From contig NZ_CANMAO010000002.1 in the NCBI RefSeq assembly GCF_947495845.1, forward strand, positions 186,001-250,000: a DNA stretch of 64,000 bases, given 5' to 3'. Origin of the DNA: an uncultured Endozoicomonas sp. GTDB taxonomy: Bacteria; Pseudomonadota; Gammaproteobacteria; Pseudomonadales; Endozoicomonadaceae. Made by a program: the position numbers and the translations under genes. The notes beneath the pieces are model-generated. The model was not told the DNA's origin. It did no database searches and worked only from the letters and a program-made list of their open reading frames with translations. Below, one piece after another: positions 47,055 through 58,224 of this stretch. Every line of letters starts with the position of its first letter. Position 1 is the first letter of the stretch.

Positions 47055-49063
47055 TGCTTTAACACCTGCTCACGCAACGCAGCAATTTCATCACGAACCG
47101 CAGCAGCCTCCTCAAACTCCAGATTACGGGAGTGTTCCATCATCTTTGTTTCCAGAACTTTGATGGCTTTGGTCATCGCTTGCGGCGTCATGGGCACCTG
47201 ATATTCGGCCAACGGTTCAGCCACAGCGCGCTTACCTTTCGCGCCTTTCTTGCGCCCGATAATCACAGCACCTTCAAGAATATCCGCAACGGATTTAAAG
47301 ACGCCTTTCGGTGTGATGCCATGCTCTTTATTGAAGTCGAGCTGCTTCTGTCGACGGCGAGCGGTTTCACTGATGGCTCGCTCCATGGAACCCGTGATTC
47401 GGTCACCATACAAAATCGCCCGACCATTAATGTTTCGCGCAGCACGGCCAATGGTCTGAATCAAAGATCGCTCTGAACGCAGAAACCCTTCCTTATCGGC
47501 ATCAAGAATGGTGACCAATGATACCTCGGGCATATCCAGCCCTTCCCGCAGCAGGTTGATACCCACAAGCACATCAAAGGTTCCGATGCGCAAATCACGA
47601 ATGATTTCCACTCGTTCAACCGTATCGATATCAGAATGCAGATAACGAACCCTGATCCCTTGCTCATGGAGAAACTCTGTTAAGTCTTCCGCCATCCGCT
47701 TGGTCATCACGGTCACCAGCACCCGCTCTTCTTTCGCCACCGTTTTATGAATTTCCATCACCAGGTCATCCACCTGTGTGGTAGCCGAGCGCACTTCAAT
47801 TTCCGGATCCACCAATCCAGTTGGGCGAACCACTTGCTCCGCTATCTGATCCTGATGCTCTTCTTCGTATTTTCCCGGCGTGGCGGAAACGAAAATCGTC
47901 TGCGGTCGTCGTGCTTCCCATTCTTCAAACTTCATGGGCCGGTTATCCAGCGCCGATGGAAGACGAAAGCCGTATTCCACCAGGGTTTCTTTTCGGGAGC
48001 GGTCACCTTTGTACATGGCGCCAATTTGCGGCACCGTGACATGGGATTCATCAATGACCAACAAGGCATTGTCAGGAATATAATCAAACAACGTCGGCGG
48101 CGCTTCACCGGGTTTATTGCCGGACAAATAGCGCGAATAGTTTTCGATACCGTTGCAGTAACCCAGCTCAATCATCATTTCCAGATCATATTGCGTCCGC
48201 TGCTCTAAACGTTGCGCTTCAACCAGCTTGTTATTATCTCGCAATTGCTGCAGGCGATCTTTCAACTCCACCTTGATGGACTCTGTTGCATCAATAATGG
48301 TTTGTCGGGGCGTGACATAATGCGTCTTTGGATAAATGGTGGCCCTTGGTAGTTTTCGAAACACCTCACCGGTTAACGGATCAAACTCGCTAATGGATTC
48401 CAGCTCATCATCAAACAACTCCAGTCGTATGGCCTCTTTTTCCGATTCTGCCGGAAAAACATCAATCACATCACCACGGACCCGATAAGTGGCGCGGCGA
48501 AAATCCGCATCATTACGAGTGTATTGAAGCTCTGCCAGCCGACGCAATATGGTCCGCTGATCAACACGATCACCACGGTCCAGATGCATCATCATTTTCA
48601 AATAGGATTGCGGATCACCCAGACCGTAAATAGCAGACACTGTCGCAACAATAATGGCGTCCTCGCGCTCCATTAATGCCTTAGTCGCAGAAAGCCGCAT
48701 CTGTTCAATATGCTCGTTTATTGATGCATCTTTCTCAATGAATGTATCGGATGTGGGTACGTAGGCTTCTGGCTGATAGTAATCGTAGTAAGAAACAAAA
48801 TACTCCACCGAGTTATTGGGAAAGAACTCTTTAAACTCACCATACAACTGCGCTGCGAGGGTTTTATTATGCGCCATGATGATGGTGGGGCGTTGAATGC
48901 TCTCAATGACATTGGCAATGGTAAACGTCTTACCGGAACCCGTTACCCCCAGCAGCGTCTGACAAGCCAGGCCAGACTCAATGCCAGAAACCAACTGTTT
49001 AATGGCAACAGGCTGGTCACCAGCAGGACTGAAACGGGATGACACTTTGAACAATCGACTCAT
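47051..49063 (-). CDS. uvrB: Excinuclease ABC subunit B
   Basis: The helicase-like damage-verifying subunit of nucleotide excision repair, in complex with UvrA and then UvrC. The 670 residues match the family (673 in E. coli). Walker A is [17 protein letters not shown], the beta-hairpin region contains [12 protein letters not shown], motif II is [12 protein letters not shown], motif [13 protein letters not shown], and the C-terminal UVR domain ends [20 protein letters not shown]. No SOS box was recognised in the region before the start. Confidence 0.97.
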   Translation of the reverse strand: MSRLFKVSSRFSPAGDQPVAIKQLVSGIESGLACQTLLGVTGSGKTFTIANVIESIQRPTIIMAHNKTLAAQLYGEFKEFFPNNSVEYFVSYYDYYQPEAYVPTSDTFIEKDASINEHIEQMRLSATKALMEREDAIIVATVSAIYGLGDPQSYLKMMMHLDRGDRVDQRTILRRLAELQYTRNDADFRRATYRVRGDVIDVFPAESEKEAIRLELFDDELESISEFDPLTGEVFRKLPRATIYPKTHYVTPRQTIIDATESIKVELKDRLQQLRDNNKLVEAQRLEQRTQYDLEMMIELGYCNGIENYSRYLSGNKPGEAPPTLFDYIPDNALLVIDESHVTVPQIGAMYKGDRSRKETLVEYGFRLPSALDNRPMKFEEWEARRPQTIFVSATPGKYEEEHQDQIAEQVVRPTGLVDPEIEVRSATTQVDDLVMEIHKTVAKEERVLVTVMTKRMAEDLTEFLHEQGIRVRYLHSDIDTVERVEIIRDLRIGTFDVLVGINLLREGLDMPEVSLVTILDADKEGFLRSERSLIQTIGRAARNINGRAILYGDRITGSMERAISETARRRQKQLDFNKEHGITPKGVFKSVADILEGAVIIGRKKGAKGKRAVAEPLAEYQVPMTPQAMTKAIKVLETKMMEHSRNLEFEEAAAVRDEIAALREQVLKH

Positions 49064-49282
49064 GCGACTTTTTCCAGTAAGACCAATGCTATTTACAGTT
49101 CAATTTACAATTCGATTTACTAACTGTAACGGATAAACGGATAGGAACAGAACAGCGGATTGTGTATGATGCCAACTGTGCTCTGATAACGGTTATTAAC
49201 TAACTGACACCGTCATTCTACAGTGAACAGTAGATAATTTCCCAAGCACTTTGATGCCTGTATTGATAATTATACAAATGGC

Positions 49283-49437
49283 GTTTTTAAATTTTGGAAC
49301 GAGCAAGTTATTTTGGACGACTGGGCAATACCCGAGGGCATAAAGGCGAAGAGACGAGTCATAGCCTTAGCTATGGCGAGGAGCTTCAACGCAGATCCAG
49401 TCGATCAAAATAGCTGCGCAGCCCATAATTTAAAAAC
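49283..49437. mobile_element. MITE-like palindromic repeat, about 155 bp
   Basis: GTTTTTAAATT at the left pairs with AATTTAAAAAC at the right, and inner segments ATTTTGGACGACTGG and CCAGTCGATCAAAAT pair with few mismatches. The centre holds its own hairpin (CATAGC-N4-GCTATG). It has no coding capacity. The rest of the 447-base gap between uvrB and the aminotransferase shows no gene. Confidence 0.65.
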
Positions 49438-49510
49438 AGAGTTGGTATTCAAGTCACGGGCATCCACAAACTTCCCACGGCTATCATAATCAGGTAATAA
49501 CGAGGCAATC

Positions 49511-50686
49511 GTGACTAGTCCATCTCATCGTGTGCAAATGGTAAAACCATCCCCCACTCTGGCCGTGACTACCAAAGCAGCAGAATTGAGAGCTGCCGGA
49601 CATGACATTATTGGCCTGGGCGCCGGTGAACCCGATTTCGACACACCTGAACACATCAAAGCGGCAGCGGTAAAAGCCATTGCCGACGGCAAAACCAAAT
49701 ACACCGCAGTGGATGGCACTGCCGAGCTGAAAAAGGCCATTATCGATAAATTCCAGCGCGATAATAATCTGACTTACTCGCCTACGCAGATTCTGGTATC
49801 CAGTGGCGGCAAACAGAGCTTTTTCAATCTGGCACTGGCGCTACTGAATAAAGGCGACGAGGTTATTATTCCTGCACCATATTGGGTGTCTTACCCCGAT
49901 ATGGTGTTGATTGCCGAAGGGGTTCCGGTCATTGTTGAAGCCGGCCTTGAAAACCGTTTCAAAATCACCCCGGAACAACTGGCAGCCGCCATTACCGAGA
50001 AAACCAAACTGGTGGTACTGAACAGTCCATCGAATCCGACAGGAACAGCATACAGCCGCAAGGAACTGGAAGCTCTGGCAGAGGTTTTGAAGAAGCATCC
50101 GGATATTCTGATCGCCACTGACGATATGTATGAGCACATCCTCTGGACCGAAGAATCGTTCTGCAACATTCTCATGGCCTGCCCTGAGCTCTACGATCGC
50201 ACCATTGTCCTGAATGGCGTTTCCAAAGCGTACTCCATGACAGGGTGGCGTATTGGCTATGCCGGTGGCCCCGAGTGGCTGATTAAGAACATGAAAAAAA
50301 TCCAGTCTCAGAGCACTTCAAACCCTTGCTCCATTGCACAAGCCGCTGCCGTTGAAGCATTGAATGGCCCGCAAGACTGCATCAAAGAAATGCTGACCGT
50401 ATTTAAAAAGCGCCATGACTATGTGGTGGGTCGCTTGAATCAATTACCTGGCGTCAGCGCTATTGAAGGGGACGGCACTTTTTATGCGTTTGCCGACTTC
50501 AGCGGCGCTATGAAAACACTAGGATTTGAAAAGGACACCGACCTTGCGGCACTGCTTCTCGAAAAAGGCGTCGCTCTGGTTCCGGGTTCAGCTTTTGGCT
50601 CCAATGGCTGCATGAGACTCTCCTTTGCAACCAGTGATGAAGCCCTGGAGAAAGCACTGGATCGCATTCAAAACGCGCTTTCCTGA
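49511..50686 (+). CDS. Aspartate aminotransferase (class I, Ib type)
   Basis: Exchanges amino groups between aspartate and 2-oxoglutarate. The 391-residue PLP enzyme is the bacterial Ib subtype: GLGAGEPDFDTPEHIKAAA, the NSPSNPTGT loop and the PLP lysine in NGVSKAYSMTGWRIGY, with the substrate arginine near the end in CMRLSFATSDE. The start is a GTG at 49511, five bases after GAGG. Prephenate or alanine activity is common in this subgroup, so specificity is likely but not proven. Confidence 0.92.
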   Translation: MTSPSHRVQMVKPSPTLAVTTKAAELRAAGHDIIGLGAGEPDFDTPEHIKAAAVKAIADGKTKYTAVDGTAELKKAIIDKFQRDNNLTYSPTQILVSSGGKQSFFNLALALLNKGDEVIIPAPYWVSYPDMVLIAEGVPVIVEAGLENRFKITPEQLAAAITEKTKLVVLNSPSNPTGTAYSRKELEALAEVLKKHPDILIATDDMYEHILWTEESFCNILMACPELYDRTIVLNGVSKAYSMTGWRIGYAGGPEWLIKNMKKIQSQSTSNPCSIAQAAAVEALNGPQDCIKEMLTVFKKRHDYVVGRLNQLPGVSAIEGDGTFYAFADFSGAMKTLGFEKDTDLAALLLEKGVALVPGSAFGSNGCMRLSFATSDEALEKALDRIQNALS

Positions 50687-50779
50687 GGTAGAAAATGATC
50701 ATGGGCTGAGCGCCTGATTCCAGCGCTCAGTCCCTTGACAGCCAACACAAGGAAGGTATTATTGATTCACCCACCTTGA

Positions 50780-50855
50780 TCCCCGATAGCTCAGTTGGTA
50801 GAGCAAATGACTGTTAATCATTGGGTCGTTGGTTCGAGTCCAGCTCGGGGAGCCA
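50780..50855 (+). tRNA. tRNA-Asn (anticodon GTT)
   Basis: A 76-nucleotide cloverleaf. The acceptor stem is TCCCCGA with TCGGGGA, the D arm GCTC/GAGC, the anticodon arm AATGA-CTGTTAA-TCATT with anticodon GTT, and the T arm GTTGG-TTCGAGT-CCAGC, ending GCCA with encoded CCA. Confidence 0.97.
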
Positions 50856-50906
50856 ATATACTTTTTCTCAGAATTTCCCCACACCTTTCAACACTTCTTC
50901 AGACTT

Positions 50907-52079
50907 TCACTCGCCTTCAAATCCTTGAATAGGCTGAACGGTTCCCCACTGGTGACAACGCGGGCACTGCCAGTGCAATTGCTTACCCGAGAAACCACAA
51001 GATGAACACGAATACACTGGCTTAAGATCCACCAAACGGCCGGTGAGATTTTTTATGAGCACCAAAAGGTTTTCTGAAAACACCGCTTGATCAGAGTTGC
51101 GAAACGAGATCAACTCATTCAACCCGCGAAGCGTAGGGTGACGATTAAGCTGATCAGAAAGAAAACGAATGGCCGCCTCTTCTCCAGACTCACTTTTCAA
51201 TTGGTGCGTCATTGCTATAATGACCGCCGTTGCCGGCCGCTCATTCAGGCATCGTCCAAGAAAAGCAGTGTAGCTGCGCGAGCCACCGGAGTATTCAAAC
51301 GCCTTTTGCATGACGGGCAAAGCAAGTGGCAGAAATCGAATATTTTGTGAGGATATTCGCTGCAGCACCTTAATCGATTCTTTATAGCTACCTTCATCGA
51401 ACTCCAGCTGCCCTAACATCAAGCTGGCTCTTACGCTATTTTTATCACGGCTAAAAGCCTGCCGAATTAAACGACGAGCGGTCACACGGTCGTTTCCCTG
51501 AAGCGCAAGCTCAGATTGCTCACAATAGTAATGGGCGAGCAATACCGCGTATTGCTCGCCATGGGTTCGCCGTAATCGCTCAGCAACGTCAGCCGCTTTT
51601 GACCAGTCATTCTGCTGTTCATAAATCCGCAGCAACTGTTTTAAAGCCTGACTCTGGAACGCGTGCTCCTGTGATCCAAGATCCACAAGAATCGCCTCTG
51701 CCCTATCCAGTAAACCAGCGTAGGCGTAATTGGCAGAAAGCGCCAATTGAACCTGTAAGGACTGAGTTGAGGTAAGACTGGGACGAGCCAGAAGATCCTG
51801 ATGAATTCGAATAGATTTTTCTACTTCACCACGCTTACTGAAAAGACTCCCAAGCGCCAGGTAGGTTTCCACCGTATCACTATTGAGATCAATGGCTTTG
51901 ATAAACACATCAATCGCTTCTTCCGTCTGCTCATTGATCAAATAGTTGAGACCAGTGAAGTACTCTTGAGAAAGGCGACCACTGCCCTTGGCGGCACGCT
52001 TCTTCTGATCTCGCCAACCAAGAAAATAACCAATGACTATTGCCGCCAGAACGAGAGCCAGTAAAGCTACATCAGGCAT
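50907..52079 (-). CDS. lapB: LPS assembly regulator LapB (TPR and rubredoxin-like)
   Basis: Inner-membrane-anchored cytoplasmic protein that promotes FtsH degradation of LpxC and so sets LPS synthesis. The 390 residues match YciM/LapB. An N-terminal anchor (VALLALVLAAIVIGYFLGW) is followed by about nine TPR motifs from residue 37 to 350 and a C-terminal zinc-binding rubredoxin-like domain with CSSCGFSGKQLHWQCPRCHQ. The start overlaps the end of lapA by eight bases. Confidence 0.96.
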   Translation of the reverse strand: MPDVALLALVLAAIVIGYFLGWRDQKKRAAKGSGRLSQEYFTGLNYLINEQTEEAIDVFIKAIDLNSDTVETYLALGSLFSKRGEVEKSIRIHQDLLARPSLTSTQSLQVQLALSANYAYAGLLDRAEAILVDLGSQEHAFQSQALKQLLRIYEQQNDWSKAADVAERLRRTHGEQYAVLLAHYYCEQSELALQGNDRVTARRLIRQAFSRDKNSVRASLMLGQLEFDEGSYKESIKVLQRISSQNIRFLPLALPVMQKAFEYSGGSRSYTAFLGRCLNERPATAVIIAMTHQLKSESGEEAAIRFLSDQLNRHPTLRGLNELISFRNSDQAVFSENLLVLIKNLTGRLVDLKPVYSCSSCGFSGKQLHWQCPRCHQWGTVQPIQGFEGE

Positions 52080-52419
52080 CCGTAATCCCTTTCAGGGCAC
52101 TGCTACGAAGTTTATGAAGCTCGGTATCACGACGCTCCAGTTTTCTTTTCAAGCTGGCATTAGTAAGCCGGAGTCGTGTAACCAGAATCAGAGAAATAAC
52201 CAGCCCGGCAAGACCACCAATCACAAATGGCACCAGAACCAGCGTAGAGGCACTAAAGGAAGGCAAGCTCATCCCGCCCAGTTCAAGAACTACCTGCTCA
52301 GTATTTGAAAGGGTAAAGTTAACAAAAAATACCAGTAGAACAACAAACAGCGCCAGCGTTAAGAGGCGCTTGATCCATACAAGGATGGTCGTAAAAATAG
52401 CCAACTTCACGTCCGCCAT
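52072..52419 (-). CDS. lapA: LapA family inner-membrane protein
   Basis: A 115-residue protein with two transmembrane helices (residues about 18-36 and 58-81), separated by NTEQVVLELGGMSLPSFSAS, followed by a coiled-coil tail (RLTNASLKRKLERRDTELHK). It is the YciS/LapA partner of LapB in LPS assembly. Overlap with lapB implies coupled translation. Confidence 0.93.
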   Translation of the reverse strand: MADVKLAIFTTILVWIKRLLTLALFVVLLVFFVNFTLSNTEQVVLELGGMSLPSFSASTLVLVPFVIGGLAGLVISLILVTRLRLTNASLKRKLERRDTELHKLRSSALKGITDA

Positions 52420-52520
52420 ACAGTCGAGTTTTTACGATAAACAGGCAGCACCGAGATTCTGTGCAACCACATTCATGTTAGTGGGTCGATAATATACCGC
52501 TTAAGGCCGAATAGAACACC

Positions 52521-52826
52521 TTACGTTCTATCCAGCTCTCTCTGAAGACCAAGGTTCACCCGGTCTCTCAATTCCTTACCTGGCTTAAAGTGAGGAACGT
52601 GCTTGCTTTCCAGATTCACTGCCTCACCGGTTTTTGGGTTTCTTCCCACACGCGGTGCACGGTAATGAAGGGAAAAGCTACCAAAACCTCTGATTTCAAC
52701 CCGTTCACCCGTCGCCAGCGAATGCGACATCTGTTCAATAATAGCTTTTACTGCCAACTCAATGTCTTTAATAGAGAGTTGCGGTTGTAATACGGCAATC
52801 CGTTCAATCAATTCAGACCGGGTCAT
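52521..52826 (-). CDS. ihfB: Integration host factor subunit beta
   Basis: DNA-bending HU-family subunit forming IHF with IhfA. The signature is [20 protein letters not shown], with the proline that intercalates in RNPKTG. From the ATG at 52826 it has 101 residues and the family start [11 protein letters not shown]; eight codons further upstream are possible but unusual. E. coli IhfB has 94, so the tail QRELDRT is slightly long. It lies between lapA and rpsA, the same order as in E. coli and Pseudomonas. Confidence 0.95.
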   Translation of the reverse strand: MTRSELIERIAVLQPQLSIKDIELAVKAIIEQMSHSLATGERVEIRGFGSFSLHYRAPRVGRNPKTGEAVNLESKHVPHFKPGKELRDRVNLGLQRELDRT

Positions 52827-52988
52827 CTTCGTTTTTCCTTTCCCTGCCATTCCCGGAATGTCCCAGAGCCTCTGCTCTGCCAGACACCATACTCACCTAC
52901 ATCTACGTATAGACAAGTATTTCTACACTAGCTAACCCACAATAAGAAATCAAGCAACCCTTTGATTCATCATCAAAAAAGCCAAATC

Positions 52989-53021
52989 AAAAAAAACCGC
53001 AGGCATAATACCTGCGGTTTT
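52989..53021 (-). terminator. Rho-independent terminator after rpsA
   Basis: On the minus strand AAAACCGCAGG-TATTATG-CCTGCGGTTTT followed by a run of T, 68 bases after the rpsA stop. It separates rpsA from ihfB. Confidence 0.93.
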
Positions 53022-53088
53022 ATTCATTGAGGAACTGAGTCAGCCCCCAATATCAGAACAAGAGCATCAACAAAAAGAAGTAATAGAA

Positions 53089-54768
53089 TTACTTGCTTTC
53101 CATCTGAGCTTTGATCAGATCACCGATAGTGGTCGGACCAGAAGTCTCTTCTTCAGTCTTAGAACGCAGCTCTTTCATCGCTACTTTCTCTTCAGCCTGG
53201 TCTTTCGCTTTGATAGACAGACTGATGTTGCGGTTCTTACGGTCAACGCTGATGATGCGAGCTTCTACTTCTTCGCCTTCTTTCAGGACGTTAGTAGCGT
53301 CTTCTACGCGATCAACACTGATTTCAGAAGCCTTCAGAGTCGCCAGAACGTCTTCAGCCAGCTCTACAACCGCAGCTTTGGCAGTGACTTCCTTAACGAT
53401 ACCTTTAACGATGGTGCCTTTTTCATTCAGAGCAGCATAGGTATTGAAAGGATCTTCAGACATCTGCTTGATACCCAGAGAGATACGCTCACGCTCAGCG
53501 TCGATCGCCAGGATAATCGCTTCAACTTCATCGCCCTTCTTGTAAGAACGAACAGCGTCTTCGCCAGTTTCGTTCCAGGAGATGTCAGACAGGTGTACCA
53601 GACCATCGATACCACCGTCCAGACCAATAAAGATACCGAAGTCAGTGATCGACTTGATCTTACCAGCCAGCTTGTCGCCCTTATTGAAGGAACCGGAGAA
53701 GTCTTCCCATGGATTAACTTTGCACTGCTTGATACCCAGAGAAATGCGACGACGCTCTTCATCGATGTCCAGAACCTGAACTTCAACCTCATCACCCAGG
53801 TTAACAACCTTGGATGGGTGGATGTTCTTGTTGGTCCAATCCATTTCAGACACGTGCACCAGACCTTCAACACCTTCTTCCAGCTCAACGAAGCAGCCGT
53901 AGTCAGTCAGGTTGGTTACGCGGCCAGAGGCACGAGCACCTTCTGGGAAGCGCTTGGTGATCGCTACCCATGGATCTTCGCCCAGCTGCTTCAGACCCAG
54001 AGACACACGATTGCGCTCACGGTCGAACTTCAGGACTTTAACGTTGATTTCGTCACCAACGTTGACGATTTCGCCAGGATGCTTGATGCGCTTCCAAGCC
54101 ATATCAGTGATGTGCAGCAGGCCGTCAACACCACCCAGATCAACGAATGCGCCGTAGTCAGTCAGGTTCTTAACGATACCCTTAACTTCGATGCCTTCCT
54201 GCAGGGTGCCCAGCAGCTGCTCGCGCTCAGCACTGTTTTCAGCTTCCAGAACGCTACGACGGGATACAACCACGTTGTTGCGCTTCTGATCCAGCTTGAT
54301 AACTTTGAATTCGAGTTCTTTGCCTTCCAGGTGCGCAGTATCGCGAACCGGACGAACGTCAACCAGAGAGCCTGGCAGGAACGCACGAATAGTTGCAACG
54401 TCAACGGTGAAACCACCTTTAACCTTACCACTGATAACACCTTTAACCACGTCTTCTGCTTCGAAGGCTTTTTCAAGCTCTTTCCAGGCTTCCATACGCT
54501 TGGCTTTTTCACGGGACAGACGGGTTTCACCGAAACCATCTTCAACCGCTTCAAGAGCAACCTGAACTTCATCATCGATGGCGATAGTCAGTTCGCCATT
54601 GTCATCCAGAAACTGAGACTTAGGGATAACGCCTTCAGACTTCAGCCCAGCGTGAACAGTAACCCAATCGCTGTCGATATCCACCACGATACCAGTAACG
54701 ATGGCACCCGGCTTCATTTCAACTTCTTTTTGGCTCTCTTCAAAGAGATCTGCAAAACTCTCGATCAT
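53089..54768 (-). CDS. rpsA: Ribosomal protein S1
   Basis: Binds mRNA on the 30S subunit and is needed to start translation on structured leaders. The 559 residues (557 in E. coli) contain six S1 domains; repeated signatures such as [40 protein letters not shown] and [20 protein letters not shown] are plain. Optimal codons and low antisense stop frequency indicate high expression. Confidence 0.98.
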   Translation of the reverse strand: MIESFADLFEESQKEVEMKPGAIVTGIVVDIDSDWVTVHAGLKSEGVIPKSQFLDDNGELTIAIDDEVQVALEAVEDGFGETRLSREKAKRMEAWKELEKAFEAEDVVKGVISGKVKGGFTVDVATIRAFLPGSLVDVRPVRDTAHLEGKELEFKVIKLDQKRNNVVVSRRSVLEAENSAEREQLLGTLQEGIEVKGIVKNLTDYGAFVDLGGVDGLLHITDMAWKRIKHPGEIVNVGDEINVKVLKFDRERNRVSLGLKQLGEDPWVAITKRFPEGARASGRVTNLTDYGCFVELEEGVEGLVHVSEMDWTNKNIHPSKVVNLGDEVEVQVLDIDEERRRISLGIKQCKVNPWEDFSGSFNKGDKLAGKIKSITDFGIFIGLDGGIDGLVHLSDISWNETGEDAVRSYKKGDEVEAIILAIDAERERISLGIKQMSEDPFNTYAALNEKGTIVKGIVKEVTAKAAVVELAEDVLATLKASEISVDRVEDATNVLKEGEEVEARIISVDRKNRNISLSIKAKDQAEEKVAMKELRSKTEEETSGPTTIGDLIKAQMESK

Positions 54769-55051
54769 GTGTTTTCCTGTAGCATGGTACGCAGCAGCAA
54801 GGTAAAGGCCTTATCAGCCGGCTATAAAAAACCGGGTTTGCGACGATGCTTGTTTGTCATCCATACCGCCAGCCAGTATGGGTTACTTAAATAAGGTCCG
54901 CATCAGCAGTGCTGGCTTGTCGACCGACACGAACCTGCAAAAAAAATGGCGCACAATGCACCGTTTACAGCACCACTTGCACAGAAACATCTATAAAAGC
55001 AGTGTTTTATCAAAGCATTAATATGCGAGCAAAGGTGCTAATAAAAAATGC

Positions 55052-55744
55052 TTATAAAAGCCCTTTCAAACGCATTTGCTTCAGTATCTCGTTGAACACT
55101 TCATGAATGCTCATGCGGGTACTGTCAAGGACGATGGCATCATCGGCCGGTTTTAGTGGCGCTACAGTCCGTTGACTGTCTCGCTCATCCCGAGCCGTAA
55201 TATCATCCAAAAGGCGATCAAAACTAGCATCAATCCCTTTTTGTTGCAACTGTTCAAACCGCCTTTTGGCACGTTCTTCTGCACTGGCGGTGAGAAACAC
55301 TTTTAAAACCGCATCAGGAAATACGACAGTGCCCATGTCTCGGCCGTCCGCGACCAAACCCGGAGCTTCAGCAAAATCACGCTGCCGTTGCAACAAGGCA
55401 CGACGAACACCAGGCAACGCCGCTACTTTGGAAGCCATTGCACCAACATCTTCTGTACGCAAACTGGCACCGACCTGCTCACCTTCCAGAACAATAACCA
55501 AGCCATCACGCTCTGATGGTAAAAACTGAACATCCAAATGACCCGCCAACACTTCCAGTGACGACTCATCGGAAAAATCCACACCGTGATTCAGAGCCGC
55601 AAGCGCGGTCAGACGATACAACGCACCGCTGTCCAGAAGCCCCCAACCAAGCTCTCTTGCCAGTAAAGCCGCAATGGTTCCTTTACCTGAACCACTGGGG
55701 CCGTCAATAGTGACCACCGCCACTGAAGTCTGAGACTCGCTCAT
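55052..55744 (-). CDS. cmk: Cytidylate kinase
   Basis: Phosphorylates CMP and dCMP with ATP. The 230-residue protein has the P-loop [21 protein letters not shown] near residue 12, the NMP-binding [20 protein letters not shown] and the LID segment [20 protein letters not shown]. It follows tyrA/aroA and precedes rpsA on the minus strand, as in relatives. Confidence 0.96.
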   Translation of the reverse strand: MSESQTSVAVVTIDGPSGSGKGTIAALLARELGWGLLDSGALYRLTALAALNHGVDFSDESSLEVLAGHLDVQFLPSERDGLVIVLEGEQVGASLRTEDVGAMASKVAALPGVRRALLQRQRDFAEAPGLVADGRDMGTVVFPDAVLKVFLTASAEERAKRRFEQLQQKGIDASFDRLLDDITARDERDSQRTVAPLKPADDAIVLDSTRMSIHEVFNEILKQMRLKGLL

Positions 55745-55825
55745 AGGTACCTATATTCCATGGAATTAAGCGCTCTACTGCAGAACATAAAGCCCTGCAT
55801 TATAAAAGACAGCTACAATCCTTGC

Positions 55826-58216
55826 TCAAGCATCCGCTGGCAAGGACTCATCATTAACGCCATCAATTACATTGATTCGCATCCCGACACGCTTGGCCAG
55901 GCCGGCAAAATCGGGAAATGATGTAGCAACGTTAGCGCAATCACGAATTTCGATGTCGCCACCGGATCGCAACGCCGCCACGGCAAATGACATGGCAATT
56001 CGGTGATCACCATGACTGTCTATGATACCACTTCCGAAAACCGATTGGGTATTATTGCCAGCACCCTTGATCACCATACCGTCCGGCAATGGTTGAGCAT
56101 CGACACCCAGCGCTATCAGACCATCAGCCATCGCCTGAATTCGATCACTCTCTTTCACTCTAAGCTCTTTTGCGCCGGTTAATGTGGTCTGGCCATCCGC
56201 GCAGGCCGCGGCAACAAAGAGCACAGGAAATTCATCAATCGCAATAGGCACCAATCGTTTTGGAATCTCGATTCCTTGCAAAGGCGCATGCCGCACAACA
56301 ATATCGGCCACCGGCTCACCACCTACGATGGTTTCATTTTCAAGGGTAATATCCGCACCCATTAGCTGCAATATCTCCACCACACCAGAGCGCGTCGGAT
56401 TCATACCCACATGGGAAATACGAATACCAGAGCCTTTGGCAATGGATGCCGCCACCATAAAAAACGCAGCGGAAGATACATCGCCTGGTACATCAATGCG
56501 AGTTCCGGTCAGCTTACCACCGCCCGTAATCGTTACCTGACTGCCATTATCTCCAGCTACATCAACAGAGTAACCAAAACCACTCAGCATACGGTTGGTA
56601 TGATCACGAACAATCCCCGGTGCCACCGTCACCGTATCGCCATCCGCATACATGCCCGCAAGCAATAGGCAGGACTGTACCTGAGCCGATGCCATTGGCA
56701 GATGATATTCAATACCCTTTAATGACAATCCGCCACGAATTTTCAGCGGCGGGCGCCCACCTTCGGAAGTTTCAATCTCTGCCCCCATTTCCGTGAGAGG
56801 ATCAACCACTCGATTCATAGGACGACCAGACAACGACTCATCCCCGGTCAACACGGAATCAAAAGACTGAGCAGACATCAAGCCCGCCATCAAGCGCATA
56901 GCGGTTCCGGCATTACCAAGATACAGAGGCCCTTTTGGCGCCTTCAGCCCGTGCATGCCAACACCCTGAATCGTCACACGCCCCTGATGAGGACCATCAA
57001 TTTGAACCCCCATATCGCGAAACGCTTTCAAGGTTGCCAATGCATCCTCGCCTTCGAGAAACCCTTCAATAACCGTTTCACCCTCACCTAATGCACCCAA
57101 CATAATAGAGCGGTGAGAAATGGATTTATCACCGGGTACGCGAAACTCGCCAGATAATGCACCACCGGCATGAGCAATAAATGTTTGCATGCTTTCTTCT
57201 GGAGTATTAGTGCTCATAACATCTACCACCTTATTCGCTGTTGCCAGCCTGTCATTATCAATTTCATGTCTATCATGGGCAGAAACATCCGCACCCGCTT
57301 TTTCCACGCGGCGTTGCCGGGATTCAAGCAACGTTCCAAAATGTCGCCTTGCCAAACGAGCCCTGCCAAATATATTCAGCAAGGCTTGGCTATCCTTTGC
57401 CACAATTGCATTTCGAAGCGCATCCAACCCCTCGGCAAACTCATCCAGCGCTTCCAGCACCGCATGGGAATTCCCTAACGCAACATCGTGCCACATCACC
57501 GGATCACTGCCCGCAATTCGTGTAAAGTCTCGAAAACCACCGGCCGCGAAGCGGAATATCTCATAGTTGTCCGGATTCCCTGCCATCGTATCTACCAGAG
57601 AAAACGCCAGAAAATGAGGCAAGTGACTGGTCTTGGCCAACACGTCGTCGTGATGATCAATGTCCATTTGAGACACCACAGCCCCTACCGCTTCCCACAG
57701 AGTACTGACGATATTCAACGCTTCAGGGTCGGTATTCGGCAGTGGCAAAAGAATCACATCATGAGCCACAAACAGCTCTGCACGAGCTGCACCCACGCCA
57801 CTTTGTTCAGAACCCGCAATGGGGTGTCCAGGCACCAGGTTAGCAGGCACCTCACCAAACACAGCGTTGGCCGCCTCAATCAATGCTCGCTTACTGGAAC
57901 CCACGTCAGTGAGTACTTTTTTACTTAAATCAAACACCGACAGCGCTTGAAAAATCGGCTTCATTGCCAACATAGGCACCGATAAAACAATCACATCCGC
58001 CTTATGCACCGCATCAGCAAGGGACTGACAACCTTCATCGATAATGTTGAGCTGCAACGCCTGGCTAAGTGCATCTGCTTTCTGATCATATCCATAAATA
58101 CGATAACCGGCGTTTGCCGACTTCAGCGCCGCTGCAAATGAACCACCAATCAGACCCAGCCCGATGACCAGAATATTCTGCTGAAAAGCGTCTTCAGAAT
58201 TAGCCTTTTGCACCAT
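55826..58216 (-). CDS. Fused prephenate dehydrogenase / 3-phosphoshikimate 1-carboxyvinyltransferase
   Basis: A two-enzyme fusion of 796 residues. The N-terminal TyrA part (1 to about 290) oxidises prephenate towards tyrosine, with the NAD loop VIGLGLIGGSFAAAL and the GHPIAGSE motif. The AroA part (about 355-796) makes EPSP from shikimate 3-phosphate and PEP, with PGDKSISHRSIMLGALGEG, LGNAGTAMRLMAG, DEFPVLFVAAACADG and RVKESDRI. No stop intervenes. The same fusion is known in Pseudomonas and relatives. I start at the ATG 58216 (TAGGAT upstream), eight bases after hisC ends, rather than inside hisC. Confidence 0.95.
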   Translation of the reverse strand: MVQKANSEDAFQQNILVIGLGLIGGSFAAALKSANAGYRIYGYDQKADALSQALQLNIIDEGCQSLADAVHKADVIVLSVPMLAMKPIFQALSVFDLSKKVLTDVGSSKRALIEAANAVFGEVPANLVPGHPIAGSEQSGVGAARAELFVAHDVILLPLPNTDPEALNIVSTLWEAVGAVVSQMDIDHHDDVLAKTSHLPHFLAFSLVDTMAGNPDNYEIFRFAAGGFRDFTRIAGSDPVMWHDVALGNSHAVLEALDEFAEGLDALRNAIVAKDSQALLNIFGRARLARRHFGTLLESRQRRVEKAGADVSAHDRHEIDNDRLATANKVVDVMSTNTPEESMQTFIAHAGGALSGEFRVPGDKSISHRSIMLGALGEGETVIEGFLEGEDALATLKAFRDMGVQIDGPHQGRVTIQGVGMHGLKAPKGPLYLGNAGTAMRLMAGLMSAQSFDSVLTGDESLSGRPMNRVVDPLTEMGAEIETSEGGRPPLKIRGGLSLKGIEYHLPMASAQVQSCLLLAGMYADGDTVTVAPGIVRDHTNRMLSGFGYSVDVAGDNGSQVTITGGGKLTGTRIDVPGDVSSAAFFMVAASIAKGSGIRISHVGMNPTRSGVVEILQLMGADITLENETIVGGEPVADIVVRHAPLQGIEIPKRLVPIAIDEFPVLFVAAACADGQTTLTGAKELRVKESDRIQAMADGLIALGVDAQPLPDGMVIKGAGNNTQSVFGSGIIDSHGDHRIAMSFAVAALRSGGDIEIRDCANVATSFPDFAGLAKRVGMRINVIDGVNDESLPADA

Positions 58217-58224
58217 TAACAATC

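Noticed and set aside
53593-54894. 433-codon plus-strand frame opposite rpsA
   Set aside because: An antisense shadow produced by the strong codon bias of ribosomal protein S1.
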